Part shown: positions 35,646 through 44,759 of the stretch, piece by piece
Layout of the letters: every line of letters begins with the position of its first letter
Numbering within the stretch: the stretch's first letter is position 1
Origin: an uncultured Lachnospiraceae bacterium
Lineage (GTDB): Bacteria > Bacillota > Clostridia > Lachnospirales > Lachnospiraceae
Reading direction: 5' to 3'
NCBI GenBank assembly: GCA_910584965.1
Contig: CAJUDZ010000005.1
Span: 62,001-126,000 of the forward strand
DNA length: 64,000 nt
Notes under the pieces: model-generated
Told to the model about the DNA's origin: nothing
What the model saw: only the letters and a program-made list of their open reading frames with translations
Database searches by the model: none
Position numbers and translations under genes: made by a program

Positions 35646-37211
35646 TCATCCCCCTTTTCCGGTTCCGCTTCCTCCGTGATCGGCGGTCCTGTACATAAGC
35701 GCCTCCATCAGATGTGCTTCCTGAATTTCTTTGTTTCCCGCCAGATCGGCGATTGTACGCGCCACTTTCAAAAGCCGGTGATAACTTCTTGCAGTCAGTT
35801 TCCACTTTTGAAAAATCTGTTCCATCAGCCTCTTTTCAGCCTGCGGCAAGGCGCAGTATTTCCAGATCTCTTTCGCCCCCATATCGGTATTGAACCGCAG
35901 GCGGGTCCCGGCAAAGCGCTTCTGCTGAATGCGTCTCGCTTCCATTACGCGGTTCCTTATCTGCTCGCTGCTTTCCTGCATAACAGGCGTTGTCAAATCC
36001 GTTACCGCCACGGAAGCAGCCTCCACGCGGATATCGATTCTGTCCAAAACCGGTCCGGATATGCGTTCCTGATAGCGGCGCACTTCATAGGATGTACAGC
36101 TGCATCTTTGCATATCCGGATAATAACCGCATGGGCAGGGATTCATGGCGCCTGCCATCATGAAATCGGCCGGATAAATATAATTTCCCGTACTCCGCGC
36201 CAGTTGAATCTGTCTGTCTTCCAAAGGCTGACGCAGAATATCCAGCGTTTCCCGTTTAAATTCCGGCATCTCATCCAGGAACAGAATGCCGCGGTGGGCA
36301 AGCGTGACAATGCCCGGCGCCGGTATCTTCCCGCCTCCCGCAAGGGCCCGGCCGGTCATGGTATGATGGGGCGCCAGGAAAGGCCGCTCCGTCATCAGCA
36401 CGTCTTCCGGCGAAAGCAAGCCGGCTATGCTGTAAATTGCGGTAACTTCCATGCTTTCCTCCAGAGAAAGCGGCGGCAGAATCGTGGGCAGGCGTCTGGC
36501 AATCATCGTCTTGCCGGAACCGGGCGGCCCGACGATCAACAGATGATGAAATCCCGCGGCCGCTATTTCCGCCGCCCTTTTCACAGTCTGCTGGCCGTTC
36601 ACATCCGCAAAATCCAGAGAAACACCATTCTTTTTCCTATCGAAAAGGGTGCCCACGTCGATTTTGGCCGGTGCTATCAGTTTTCCGCGCCTTTCCTTTT
36701 CCGCCTGCAAATAAGCAAGCGTCTCCTGAAGGCTGGCAACGCCGATGACTTCCATCTCCTGCACCACGGCGCCTTCCGCCGCGTTTTCTTTTGGTAAAAT
36801 ACAGCAGGAAATCCCCTGTTTCCCGGCCTCCCTGACGATCGGAAGCACACCTTTTACCGGCTTCACTTCTCCGTTTAAGCCGAGTTCGCCGATAATCAGC
36901 ATATCCGCAGTATTTTCAGGCGGTAAATGCCGGAGCGCCGTCAGTATCCCGATGGCAACGGGCAGATCGAGCAGCGAGCCTTCTTTTCGCAGATCTGCCG
37001 GGGAAAGGTTTACATTGATACACATCGACGGAAGCGGGATTCCGGCATTTTTCAGCGCAACCTTTACCCGCTCTCTCGCCTCCTTTACCTCCGAATTGGG
37101 AAGCCCCACCATCTGAAAACAGGGCAGGCCTTTGGAAACATCCACTTCCACATGAATCAGCTGGCTTCTGATTCCGTGAATCGTGCCTGATGTAATTGAA
37201 GCAAACAACAA
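35646..37211 (-). CDS. yifB: YifB/ComM, Mg-chelatase-like AAA+ helicase
   Basis: 521 residues. An N-terminal Lon-protease-like domain includes MVGLPNSEVKEARERVKVAL. The AAA+ core has Walker A GPPGSGKTMIARRLP near 208-222, a Walker B ILFLDEMPEF, and a zinc-like CPCGYYPDMQRCSCTS insertion. ComM proteins promote branch migration during integration of transforming DNA. The start is a TTG at 37211 with GGAGG 5 nt before it. It is probably co-transcribed with dprA from the promoter at 37392-37420. Confidence 0.95.
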   Translation of the reverse strand: MLFASITSGTIHGIRSQLIHVEVDVSKGLPCFQMVGLPNSEVKEARERVKVALKNAGIPLPSMCINVNLSPADLRKEGSLLDLPVAIGILTALRHLPPENTADMLIIGELGLNGEVKPVKGVLPIVREAGKQGISCCILPKENAAEGAVVQEMEVIGVASLQETLAYLQAEKERRGKLIAPAKIDVGTLFDRKKNGVSLDFADVNGQQTVKRAAEIAAAGFHHLLIVGPPGSGKTMIARRLPTILPPLSLEESMEVTAIYSIAGLLSPEDVLMTERPFLAPHHTMTGRALAGGGKIPAPGIVTLAHRGILFLDEMPEFKRETLDILRQPLEDRQIQLARSTGNYIYPADFMMAGAMNPCPCGYYPDMQRCSCTSYEVRRYQERISGPVLDRIDIRVEAASVAVTDLTTPVMQESSEQIRNRVMEARRIQQKRFAGTRLRFNTDMGAKEIWKYCALPQAEKRLMEQIFQKWKLTARSYHRLLKVARTIADLAGNKEIQEAHLMEALMYRTADHGGSGTGKGG

Positions 37212-37391
37212 GCTTTCCTCCTTTGCGTAAAAAACAGCACTGACTTTCCGTCATGCCCGTTAATTTAAATTACTATTGTTATTGAATCATTCTGAATGCT
37301 GCGGCGATCTGCCTGGATTCATAGTCAGAATATTGAGAATGGGGCTTACTGCTGCGGACTGTCCGCTACAATACCCCGTAATGATATTCTT

Positions 37392-37420
37392 ATCATAATG
37401 AAAAAAGAAAAAGCTGTCAA
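37392..37420 (-). promoter_or_regulatory. Promoter of yifB-dprA
   Basis: Minus strand: -35 TTGACA (37420-37415), 17-bp spacer, -10 TATGAT (37397-37392). It begins directly after the T-tract of the pilT terminator, leaving about 180 nt of leader before yifB. Confidence 0.8.
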
Positions 37421-37421
37421 G

Positions 37422-37469
37422 AAAAAAATTGCACGATACCGGCATCGGGTAACGCGGTATCATGCAAAA
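37422..37469 (-). terminator. Rho-independent terminator after pilT
   Basis: Minus strand: 13-bp arms TTGCATGATACCG and CGGTATCGTGCAA (one G-T pair) around a 13-nt loop, followed by a T-run. It closes the sigK-HD-pilT unit. Confidence 0.92.
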
Positions 37470-37481
37470 CAAATAAACTGC

Positions 37482-38537
37482 CTATATAATTTTATTCTGC
37501 ATCCCATCCGGGTCCTGGGCAAACTGTATCGCCATTTCCCGTTCTATCCTTCCTTCATAGAAAAGCTGGGTGATGCTCTCATCCATCGTAATCATACCCA
37601 GTTTGCGGTTTGTCTGCATAACGGATACGAGCTGATGGGATTTTCCTTCGCGAATCAGGTTGCGGACCGCATGATTCGCGTGCATGACTTCAAAAGCCGC
37701 CACACGGCCTCTTCCGTCCAGCGTCGGAATCAGCTGCTGGGAAATAACCGCTTCCAGAACATTCGCAAACTGCACCCGGATCTGCTGCTGCTGATGCGGC
37801 GGGAATACATCGATTACACGGTCTACCGTACTGGCAGCGCCGATCGTATGCAGGGTGGACAAGACAAGATGTCCCGTTTCCGCCGCTGTAATAGCGACAC
37901 TGATCGTCTCGAAATCACGCATCTCACCGACCAGAATAACATCCGGATCTTCGCGCAGCGCGGCGCGCAGCGCATTGGCATAGCTCTGGGAGTCCAGACC
38001 GATCTCCCGCTGGTTTACCATCGCCATTTTGTGCTGATGAAGATACTCGATGGGATCTTCCAGGGTAATGACATGGGCGTCCCTGTTGTTATTGATTTTA
38101 TCGATAATAGCGGCAAGTGTCGTCGATTTACCGCTTCCGGTGGGCCCCGTGACGAGAATCAGCCCTCGTTTTCTTTCATACAGGTTTATGACGGATTCGG
38201 GGACGCCGAGAGATTCGGGCGAAGGAACTTTGGTACCGACGAGGCGGAGCGCCAGCGCAACGGAACCTCTCTGCTTATAGGCATTGACACGGTATCGGCC
38301 AAGTTCGGGAATCGAAAAAGACATATCGAATTCCCCCCGCTCTTCGAATCTTTCCCGCTGCGGATCCGACATGATTTCCAGTAAAACGCTCAGCGTATCC
38401 GCAGGCATCATCCTGGGATAGTTCATCGTAATCAGATTGCCGTTCACGCGCATTTTGGGCGGTATCCCGACGGTTATATGTACATCCGATGCGCCTGCCT
38501 CCTTAGCTGTCCTCATAATTTCCTCGATTGTTGGCAT
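37482..38537 (-). CDS. pilT: PilT, pilus retraction ATPase
   Basis: 351 residues, normal length. Walker A GPTGSGKSTTL lies near 129-139, the Asp box ITLEDPIEYLH and Walker B DPDVILVGEMRD follow, and the PilT-specific C-terminal AVRNLIREGK motif is intact. It depolymerises the filament and powers twitching and DNA uptake. It is not in the main pilus operon; it follows sigK and a degenerate HD-GYP gene with gaps of about 25-30 bp. Confidence 0.96.
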   Translation of the reverse strand: MPTIEEIMRTAKEAGASDVHITVGIPPKMRVNGNLITMNYPRMMPADTLSVLLEIMSDPQRERFEERGEFDMSFSIPELGRYRVNAYKQRGSVALALRLVGTKVPSPESLGVPESVINLYERKRGLILVTGPTGSGKSTTLAAIIDKINNNRDAHVITLEDPIEYLHQHKMAMVNQREIGLDSQSYANALRAALREDPDVILVGEMRDFETISVAITAAETGHLVLSTLHTIGAASTVDRVIDVFPPHQQQQIRVQFANVLEAVISQQLIPTLDGRGRVAAFEVMHANHAVRNLIREGKSHQLVSVMQTNRKLGMITMDESITQLFYEGRIEREMAIQFAQDPDGMQNKII

Positions 38538-38567
38538 TTGATAAACCCTTCTTCCTTATTCTGTCTC

Positions 38568-39737
38568 CTACATCATGCCGGGAATATACTCTTCTTCCGC
38601 ATCCTCTCCCTGACCGGCCTCTACATAATCCGGTTCTTCGATTTCGATACCCTGTCTTTTCAATAGTTCCCTGTTCATCACATGGCGGTTATCCATTGTC
38701 TTCATGATATCCACAATCTCTATACGCCCATCATACACGCGGTTTCCCAGATCAATGATCCGGTTATCATTAAACGTCAGAATAAGCGGTTTCAAAATAT
38801 TTCTCTCATTTTCCACCAGCACAAGCCCTTTTGCACCCGTGTTCAGTTCCACACTGACGCCGGGCACAAGCAGATTGATGGAGTTGCTCAGGGCATTCAC
38901 CACTTTTTCGTCAAAATACAGGGGATTCCTCAAAAAATGCTTAAAGGCCGCTATTTCGGACTGGCGCTCCCGGTCGAGCTGTACCGCCGTTATCGTATCA
39001 AAAGCTTCCGCCACGGACAGGATTTTTGCGCCCGTAATCATTTTGCTCATGTCCGTTTTCCGGCCTCTTTGCAGATTATCCAGATTGTTCTGTGCCTGCA
39101 TGCAGATACGTTTAATATTGGGATTGTTCGAAAATACATGCTCGATTTTACTGAAGCCTGCGACTTCCGCATTCCGCATCTGATCTCTTTCCGCTTCTGT
39201 CCAGGTATCTGACAGCATCAGGTTCTTAGGCGCCGACAGCTTGCCGATATCATGGACAATAGCCGCAGTCACCGCATCGAGCTGTTCCGATGCGGGCACC
39301 TTCATCGTGTGCGCTATCATGGCGCACAGTATGGCAACATTCAGGGAATGTTTATAAAAATAGTCTTCTTTGCTCCGGAGATTCTGCATAAAATTAATCT
39401 TCCGGTCCAGGTGTCCGTAGCTTTTAATGATACTGGACGTAATCGTCTGTATCTTGGAATACCGTGAAGTCTGTATGATGCGTTCCAGTTCTTCCTGAAT
39501 GGAAAAAACGCAGATCGTCTGAAATCTCTCAAATTCAATATCGTCCCTGGTCATCGGCGGAACCGGTTCCGCCGGTTCCAGCACGAACGCACCCAGCAGG
39601 CCGAAATTTTTGATGCTGTTCATTCCCTGCGCCGTCAGTTTCGAGTTTCTTTCATAAAGCAGAACGCCGTTTTTATTATAAATGGGACGGGCCAGCCGCA
39701 TTCCAGTCTTTAAATCATCCCTTTTAACAAAGATCAT
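38568..39737 (-). CDS. Degenerate HD-GYP domain protein
   Basis: 389 residues. An N-terminal DUF3391-like segment (LKTGMRLARPIYNKNGVLLY) is followed by an HD domain that retains KHSLNVAIL and the HDIGK pair near residue 160. The second metal histidine (usual HxxxG) is replaced in NAEVAGF. The HHE...GYP block is replaced by MQAQNNLDNLQRGR. Canonical HD-GYP enzymes hydrolyse c-di-GMP; loss of most iron ligands and the GYP motif suggests no activity or a binding-only role. It lies between sigK and pilT in one apparent operon. Confidence 0.85.
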   Translation of the reverse strand: MIFVKRDDLKTGMRLARPIYNKNGVLLYERNSKLTAQGMNSIKNFGLLGAFVLEPAEPVPPMTRDDIEFERFQTICVFSIQEELERIIQTSRYSKIQTITSSIIKSYGHLDRKINFMQNLRSKEDYFYKHSLNVAILCAMIAHTMKVPASEQLDAVTAAIVHDIGKLSAPKNLMLSDTWTEAERDQMRNAEVAGFSKIEHVFSNNPNIKRICMQAQNNLDNLQRGRKTDMSKMITGAKILSVAEAFDTITAVQLDRERQSEIAAFKHFLRNPLYFDEKVVNALSNSINLLVPGVSVELNTGAKGLVLVENERNILKPLILTFNDNRIIDLGNRVYDGRIEIVDIMKTMDNRHVMNRELLKRQGIEIEEPDYVEAGQGEDAEEEYIPGMM

Positions 39738-39761
39738 ATGATTTTATCCCCCCTGTTCTAA

Positions 39762-40391
39762 TTATCCAAAGCCTTCCCTCAGCTTTTCCAGCGCCCTTTT
39801 CTCAATCCTGGAAACATAACTTCTGGAAATTCCCAGATTTCTCCCGATTTCCCGCTGTGTCACTTCCTCATCATCCACCAGGCCGTAACGAAGCTTCAGT
39901 ATTTCTTTTTCCCGCTCATCCAGCTTTTCTTCCAGAAGCCCGGACAGGCGTTTTAAATGTTCCTTCACTTCCATCTGCTCTATCACATCGGACTGTTCCT
40001 GCTCTATAATATCCAGCAGGCTGATTTCGTTGCCTTCTCTGTCCGTTCCGATCGGCTCATAAAGCGATACTTCCCTGGAAGTTTTCTTTTTCGCCCGCAG
40101 CAGCATCAGCAGTTCATTGTCAATACATCTTGACGCATAGGTGCTGAGCTTTCCTTTTCCCGCATCAAAAGAATCTATCGCCTTGATCAGCCCGATTGTT
40201 CCCGTCGAAATCAAATCTTCCATGTCTTCATCAACATTCTGATATTTCTTGGCGATATGCGCTACCAGACGAAGGTTCCGTTCAACCAGTATTTCTTTGG
40301 CGGTCTGCCTCTGCCGACTGTTCCCTTCCTTCAGCTGGCAAAGATATGCGGCTTCTTCTTTCGCCGTCAGCGGTTGCTTAAATGTTTTCAA
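39762..40391 (-). CDS. sigK: Sporulation sigma factor SigK
   Basis: 209 residues from a TTG with GGGGG about 7 nt upstream. Region 2 (ERNLRLVAHIAKKY, DLISTGTIGLIKAIDSF) and region 4 (TQREIGRNLGISRSYVSRIEKRAL) are complete. The EPIGTDREGNEISLLDI block is the SigK hallmark that separates it from SigE. The gene is not interrupted by a skin element. The protein begins only a few residues before the conserved QPL motif, so there is no Bacillus-like ~20-residue pro-sequence; an in-frame stop lies 11 codons upstream. It directs late mother-cell transcription. A vegetative-looking promoter lies upstream. Confidence 0.9.
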   Translation of the reverse strand: MKTFKQPLTAKEEAAYLCQLKEGNSRQRQTAKEILVERNLRLVAHIAKKYQNVDEDMEDLISTGTIGLIKAIDSFDAGKGKLSTYASRCIDNELLMLLRAKKKTSREVSLYEPIGTDREGNEISLLDIIEQEQSDVIEQMEVKEHLKRLSGLLEEKLDEREKEILKLRYGLVDDEEVTQREIGRNLGISRSYVSRIEKRALEKLREGFG

Positions 40392-40494
40392 AAGAAGCCC
40401 CCAAAGTTCATTTATTCTATTCTATGACTTCGGGACAGTTCGAGTGCCTTTCCACCAAATAAAAGTGTCCTATTTTGATATTCTGTTCAAATAT

Positions 40495-40523
40495 ATTATA
40501 CAAATTAATTGTGCAAAGTTCAA
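40495..40523 (-). promoter_or_regulatory. Promoter of the sigK-HD-pilT unit
   Basis: Minus strand: -35 TTGAAC (40523-40518), 17-bp spacer, perfect -10 TATAAT (40500-40495), about 105 nt upstream of the sigK start. The -35 lies in the loop-to-arm part of an inverted repeat (40513-40550) that spans the hemW stop codon. Confidence 0.65.
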
Positions 40524-40529
40524 TATCCA

Positions 40530-41666
40530 TTATCCAAAAAGGAACTTTGCCATAACATAATTACTAATATCCGTTCCATAAGGAGTCAAACGGACAGCAT
40601 CTTCCACAATCAAAAGGCCGTCACGCCGCAGTTCTTCAAGAATTTCTCCATATACCGCTTCTATCGGAAGCCCGAACTTCTCCTGAAAATCCTGTTTTCT
40701 GACGCCTCTTGTCAGACGCAGCCCAAGAAACATAAATTCTTCCATCTGTTCCTGTCTGCTCAAATATTGCTTTTCCGCAGATTCCGAACCGATACGCCGC
40801 ACCGCTTCCCGATATTCCGGCATGGAACGCGGATTGCTCCAGCGTACATCGTTTACCATCGATGCCGCCCCCGGCCCGAACCCCACATAATCTCCTCTCG
40901 TCCAGTAAACCTGATTATGTCTGCATTCATAGCCGGGCTGCGCATAATTCGATATTTCATAACGCATGTAATTATTTTCTGCCAGCAGTTTGCCCGTCAG
41001 CTCATAAAACGCTCTGTCCTCGTCCTCCGACGGAAAAGCCAGCTCATCCCTGTGCGCATGAAGCCATGTGCCCTCTTCCAGAATCAGGCTGTAAGCGGAA
41101 ATATGCTCCGGACGTAAGGAAAGAACGCGCTCCAGCGTCCGCCGGTAAGAACAGACCGTCTGGCCGGGCAGCGCCGCCATCAGATCGACATTGATATTCC
41201 CAAATCCCGCCCGGCGTGCCATCTCATAAGCATTGCAAAATGTCCGGTAGTCATGAACCCTTCCAATCCGCTTCAGCTCTTCATCATCCGTGCTCTGCAA
41301 ACCGATGCTCAGACGATTGACGCCCGCCTGTAACCAGGCCGCAAGCTTTTCCATCGTTACGCTGTCGGGATTCGCTTCCAGCGTGATTTCGCAGTCGTCT
41401 TTAATAGTAAAATTATGATTTAATTTTTCAAAAATCTGATTAACGGCCTCCGGCGAAAGCAGCGAAGGCGTACCCCCGCCGATAAAAACAGTTGCCGCCT
41501 GATACGGTTTAAAAAAAAACGATTGTTTTTCTATTTCTGCCAAAAGCAGCTCCAGATATTCCTCCTGCTCCTGTGCGGATGCCGGCCAGGACAGAAAATC
41601 GCAGTAACGGCATTTGCGGATGCAGAATGGAATATGGAGATACAGGCTCAGTTCACGCACGCCCAT
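40530..41666 (-). CDS. hemW: HemW, radical SAM heme chaperone
   Basis: 378 residues. The radical-SAM cysteines are in CIRKCRYCDF near residue 15-24, followed by the FIGGGTPSLL motif and ANPDSVT. The C-terminal HemN/HemW domain follows (LGLRLTRGVRKQDFQEKFG). HemW-type proteins bind heme for transfer and lack coproporphyrinogen oxidase activity, though they are often annotated as such. It follows lepA by 40 bp, as in Bacillus (lepA-hemW). Confidence 0.95.
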   Translation of the reverse strand: MGVRELSLYLHIPFCIRKCRYCDFLSWPASAQEQEEYLELLLAEIEKQSFFFKPYQAATVFIGGGTPSLLSPEAVNQIFEKLNHNFTIKDDCEITLEANPDSVTMEKLAAWLQAGVNRLSIGLQSTDDEELKRIGRVHDYRTFCNAYEMARRAGFGNINVDLMAALPGQTVCSYRRTLERVLSLRPEHISAYSLILEEGTWLHAHRDELAFPSEDEDRAFYELTGKLLAENNYMRYEISNYAQPGYECRHNQVYWTRGDYVGFGPGAASMVNDVRWSNPRSMPEYREAVRRIGSESAEKQYLSRQEQMEEFMFLGLRLTRGVRKQDFQEKFGLPIEAVYGEILEELRRDGLLIVEDAVRLTPYGTDISNYVMAKFLFG

Positions 41667-41706
41667 TCTAAATCACGCCTTTCTCTCAACTTGCGTATTC
41701 GATGTA

Positions 41707-43521
41707 CTAATTCTCGTCCAGCTTTAAAACACTCATAAAAGCGCTCTGCGGAATCTCCACATTGCCGACCTGACGCATCCGCTTCTTGCCTTCCTTCTGT
41801 TTCTCCAACAGCTTCTTCTTCCGGGTAATATCGCCGCCGTAACATTTTGCAAGAACGTCCTTACGCATAGCCTTGACCGTCTCTCTCGCGATAATTTTAC
41901 CGCCCACCGCCGCCTGAATCGGAATTTCAAAAAGATGTCTCGGTATTTCGTCCTTCAGCTTCTCACACATTCTCCGGCCTCTCTCATAAGCGCTGTCCGC
42001 ATGCACGATAAAAGAAAGCGCATCCACTTCTTCGCGGTTGATCAGAATATCCAGTTTCACGAGTTTGGACTCTTCATACCCCTTCATCTCATAATCAAAA
42101 GAAGCATATCCTCTGGAACGGGATTTTAACGCATCGAAGAAGTCATAGATGATCTCGTTCAAAGGTAAATCGTATTTTAACAAAGCTCTGGAAGCCTCGA
42201 TGTATTCCGTGCTGACATAACGGCCGCGCCGTTCCTGACAAAGCTGCATGATGGGGCCGATAAATTCCGACGTCACCATGATTTCCGCCGCAACGACCGG
42301 CTCTTCCATATAATCGATTTCCGAAGGGTCCGGCAGATTGGAAGGATTGGTCAGCTCGATCATTTCTCCGTTCGTTTTGTGCACACGATAAATAACACCC
42401 GGTGCGGTTGTGACTAAATCCAGATTATATTCCCGTTCCAGCCGTTCCTGTATGATTTCCAGATGCAGCAGCCCCAGGAAACCGCAGCGGAACCCGAATC
42501 CGAGCGCGATGGAGGTCTCCGGTTCATAATTCAGAGAAGCATCATTCAGTTTCAGCTTTTCCAGCGCGTCCCGCAGATCGGGATATTTAGCGCCGTCCGC
42601 CGGATACATACCGCAGTACACCATCGAATTTACTTTTTTATAACCGGGCAGCGGTTCCGCACAGGGATTAGAAACATCTGTTATTGTATCTCCGACCGCC
42701 GTATCCTTTACATTTTTGATCGAAGCGGTCAGATACCCTACCATCCCGGCCGAAAGCTCCTCGCATGGAATGAACTGTCCGGGGCCGAAATAGCCGACTT
42801 CCACCACCTCGGCGCTCGCTCCCGTCGCCATCATTTTGATATTCATGCCTTTGCGCACACTACCCTCTACAATACGGCAGAAAACGATAACGCCTTTATA
42901 GGAATCATATACGGAATCAAAAATAAGCGCCTGCAAAGGGTTGTCCGCCCTGCCCTCAGGAGCCGGAATCTTCGTGACGACGGCCTCCAGCACATCTTCG
43001 ATGCCGATTCCGTTCTTGGCAGAGATGAGAGGCGCATCCTGCGCCTCTAACCCGATCACATCTTCGATTTCGTTTTTAACGCGCTCCGGGTCAGCACTCG
43101 GCAGGTCGATTTTATTGATAACCGGGAAAACATCCAGATCATGGTCCAGCGCGAGATACACATTGGCCAGCGTCTGCGCCTCAATGCCCTGCGCCGCGTC
43201 CACGACGAGAATCGCCCCGTCACAGGCGGCAAGGCTTCGGCTGACTTCGTAATTAAAATCCACATGGCCGGGCGTATCGATCAGGTTAAATACATATTCT
43301 TTCCCGTCCTTTGCCTGATAGATAATGCGGACCGTCTGCGCTTTGATCGTGATGCCGCGCTCCCGCTCAAGTTCCATATTGTCGAGCACCTGGGCCTGCA
43401 TTTCCCGGCTTGTCAGAAGTCCTGTTTTTTCGATAATCCGGTCAGCCAGCGTCGATTTTCCGTGGTCAATATGCGCTACAATGCAGAAATTCCTGATTCT
43501 GCTCTGATCTACTGTTGTCAT
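41707..43521 (-). CDS. lepA: Elongation factor 4 (LepA)
   Basis: 604 residues from the ATG at 43521 (MTTVDQSRIRNFCIVAHIDHGKST), the expected family length. The frame stays open to 43599 but that would add 26 non-conserved residues. The GTPase motifs AHIDHGKST, DTPGH and NKIDLP are intact, and the C-terminal LepA-specific domain ends KKLLEKQKEGKKRMRQVG. It back-translocates stalled ribosomes. AAAGG lies about 12 nt upstream of the chosen start. Confidence 0.97.
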   Translation of the reverse strand: MTTVDQSRIRNFCIVAHIDHGKSTLADRIIEKTGLLTSREMQAQVLDNMELERERGITIKAQTVRIIYQAKDGKEYVFNLIDTPGHVDFNYEVSRSLAACDGAILVVDAAQGIEAQTLANVYLALDHDLDVFPVINKIDLPSADPERVKNEIEDVIGLEAQDAPLISAKNGIGIEDVLEAVVTKIPAPEGRADNPLQALIFDSVYDSYKGVIVFCRIVEGSVRKGMNIKMMATGASAEVVEVGYFGPGQFIPCEELSAGMVGYLTASIKNVKDTAVGDTITDVSNPCAEPLPGYKKVNSMVYCGMYPADGAKYPDLRDALEKLKLNDASLNYEPETSIALGFGFRCGFLGLLHLEIIQERLEREYNLDLVTTAPGVIYRVHKTNGEMIELTNPSNLPDPSEIDYMEEPVVAAEIMVTSEFIGPIMQLCQERRGRYVSTEYIEASRALLKYDLPLNEIIYDFFDALKSRSRGYASFDYEMKGYEESKLVKLDILINREEVDALSFIVHADSAYERGRRMCEKLKDEIPRHLFEIPIQAAVGGKIIARETVKAMRKDVLAKCYGGDITRKKKLLEKQKEGKKRMRQVGNVEIPQSAFMSVLKLDEN

Positions 43522-43598
43522 ATTTTTTTCGTGCCTTTCTTTTTTCTGAAATTTCCAGTGTGCTGTATCATTCATTTTCAGCCAAATGACGCAGTACA

Positions 43599-44678
43599 CT
43601 AGTATTGAAATGTATCCTGGGCCGGCAGATAACGCAGCGCCAGAAAAGCATTGTGATCGTTATGGTACAGCCGCTTCAGATCATCCGAATAACCGACCAC
43701 CATATGCGGGAAATTGTTCGCAAAATATTCCAGTATCTGATCGCTGTACTTCTTTTTCACCGCGATATCTCCCACCTGATTCGTTCCGTTCGCCGCAAAA
43801 ATCATCACATTGTAGCTGCTTCCGGTATAGAGGCCGTTCGTATAATGCTTTGTGCGGTACATATATGCCCATGCCATGTTTCTGTTCAGATAGGCGCGCG
43901 GCGAAGTCGATACGGCATTATAGGTAAAAAGACGGCCGATGCGGATATCCTTATTAATGACACGGGCGCTCTGATAATCCGATGCGATCTGACTTTCCGG
44001 AACGCCGGACTGCTCAAAGTCCTTCTTAATATCTTTCAGATACTTGCCCGAAAGCGCTTTTAACAGGAGTACGATGCTCCAGATAATCAGAATCAGGCTG
44101 CCCGCCGCCATCAGATATACTCTGACCGGACTGATTCCGTCGGCGAACTTTCCATCCTCCAGAACATAATCCACCGCAACTTCCTGCCTTTCCGAATCGC
44201 TGTATTCCATCGCGCGGAACCATTCTTTATAATAATACAGCTCGTCGCCATCCATCGGACGGACATTTCCTTTTACGGTAACGGTCTGACTCGGTGATTT
44301 GGCATCTCCGACCAGATATTCCCATGTAGCCTCGCAGATATCATCCATCTGCTTTGCTTTTTCTTCCGGAACACAGATACCGATAAATCCGCTCTCTCCA
44401 TAAGGAATGACATAGTAGTCATACACTACGCCGCTGCTCGTTTCATATTCCGCAAAGCAGTCGTAGACCAGATCGATGTCACAGTATGCGATCTTATTAT
44501 ACAGTTCTGTTCCCGACATACGCTGCAGATTTTTTCCTCCCGTTAAGAAAGAAATTAACTGAGGCACAGCAGGGCCGTTGATTATTAACAGGACGACGGC
44601 AATCACAAGCAGAAACGCGCTTATCCACCAGATATTCCCGACCGACCTTTTTTTCATATCTTTTAACAGTTCTTCCAT
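43599..44678 (-). CDS. Unrecognised two-helix membrane protein
   Basis: About 359 residues from the ATG at 44678, which has GAGGG about 9 nt upstream; in-frame starts also exist at 44696 and 44684. One membrane helix lies near the N-terminus (IWWISAFLLVIAVVLLIING) and a second near residue 200 (VYLMAAGSLILIIWSIVLLL). A soluble region between them has a Tyr/Asp-rich YYVIPYGESGFIGICVPEEK segment. The C-terminal half is predicted soluble. I do not recognise the family. It occupies the place of Bacillus yqxA between spoIIP and lepA but does not look like YqxA. A sporulation role is possible by position only. Confidence 0.8.
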   Translation of the reverse strand: MEELLKDMKKRSVGNIWWISAFLLVIAVVLLIINGPAVPQLISFLTGGKNLQRMSGTELYNKIAYCDIDLVYDCFAEYETSSGVVYDYYVIPYGESGFIGICVPEEKAKQMDDICEATWEYLVGDAKSPSQTVTVKGNVRPMDGDELYYYKEWFRAMEYSDSERQEVAVDYVLEDGKFADGISPVRVYLMAAGSLILIIWSIVLLLKALSGKYLKDIKKDFEQSGVPESQIASDYQSARVINKDIRIGRLFTYNAVSTSPRAYLNRNMAWAYMYRTKHYTNGLYTGSSYNVMIFAANGTNQVGDIAVKKKYSDQILEYFANNFPHMVVGYSDDLKRLYHNDHNAFLALRYLPAQDTFQY

Positions 44679-44759
44679 CACCATTCTCCCTCTCATTTGT
44701 ATCTATTGTTCCGATCAGTTCTATTTTATAGGAGATAGCCGGCCGTGTCCATCGTTTTT

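Noticed and set aside
40513..40550. Inverted repeat (GCAAAGTTC/GAACTTTGC) around the hemW stop as a terminator
   Set aside because: The loop is ~20 nt and no T-tract follows; it may be chance or an operator for the sigK promoter.
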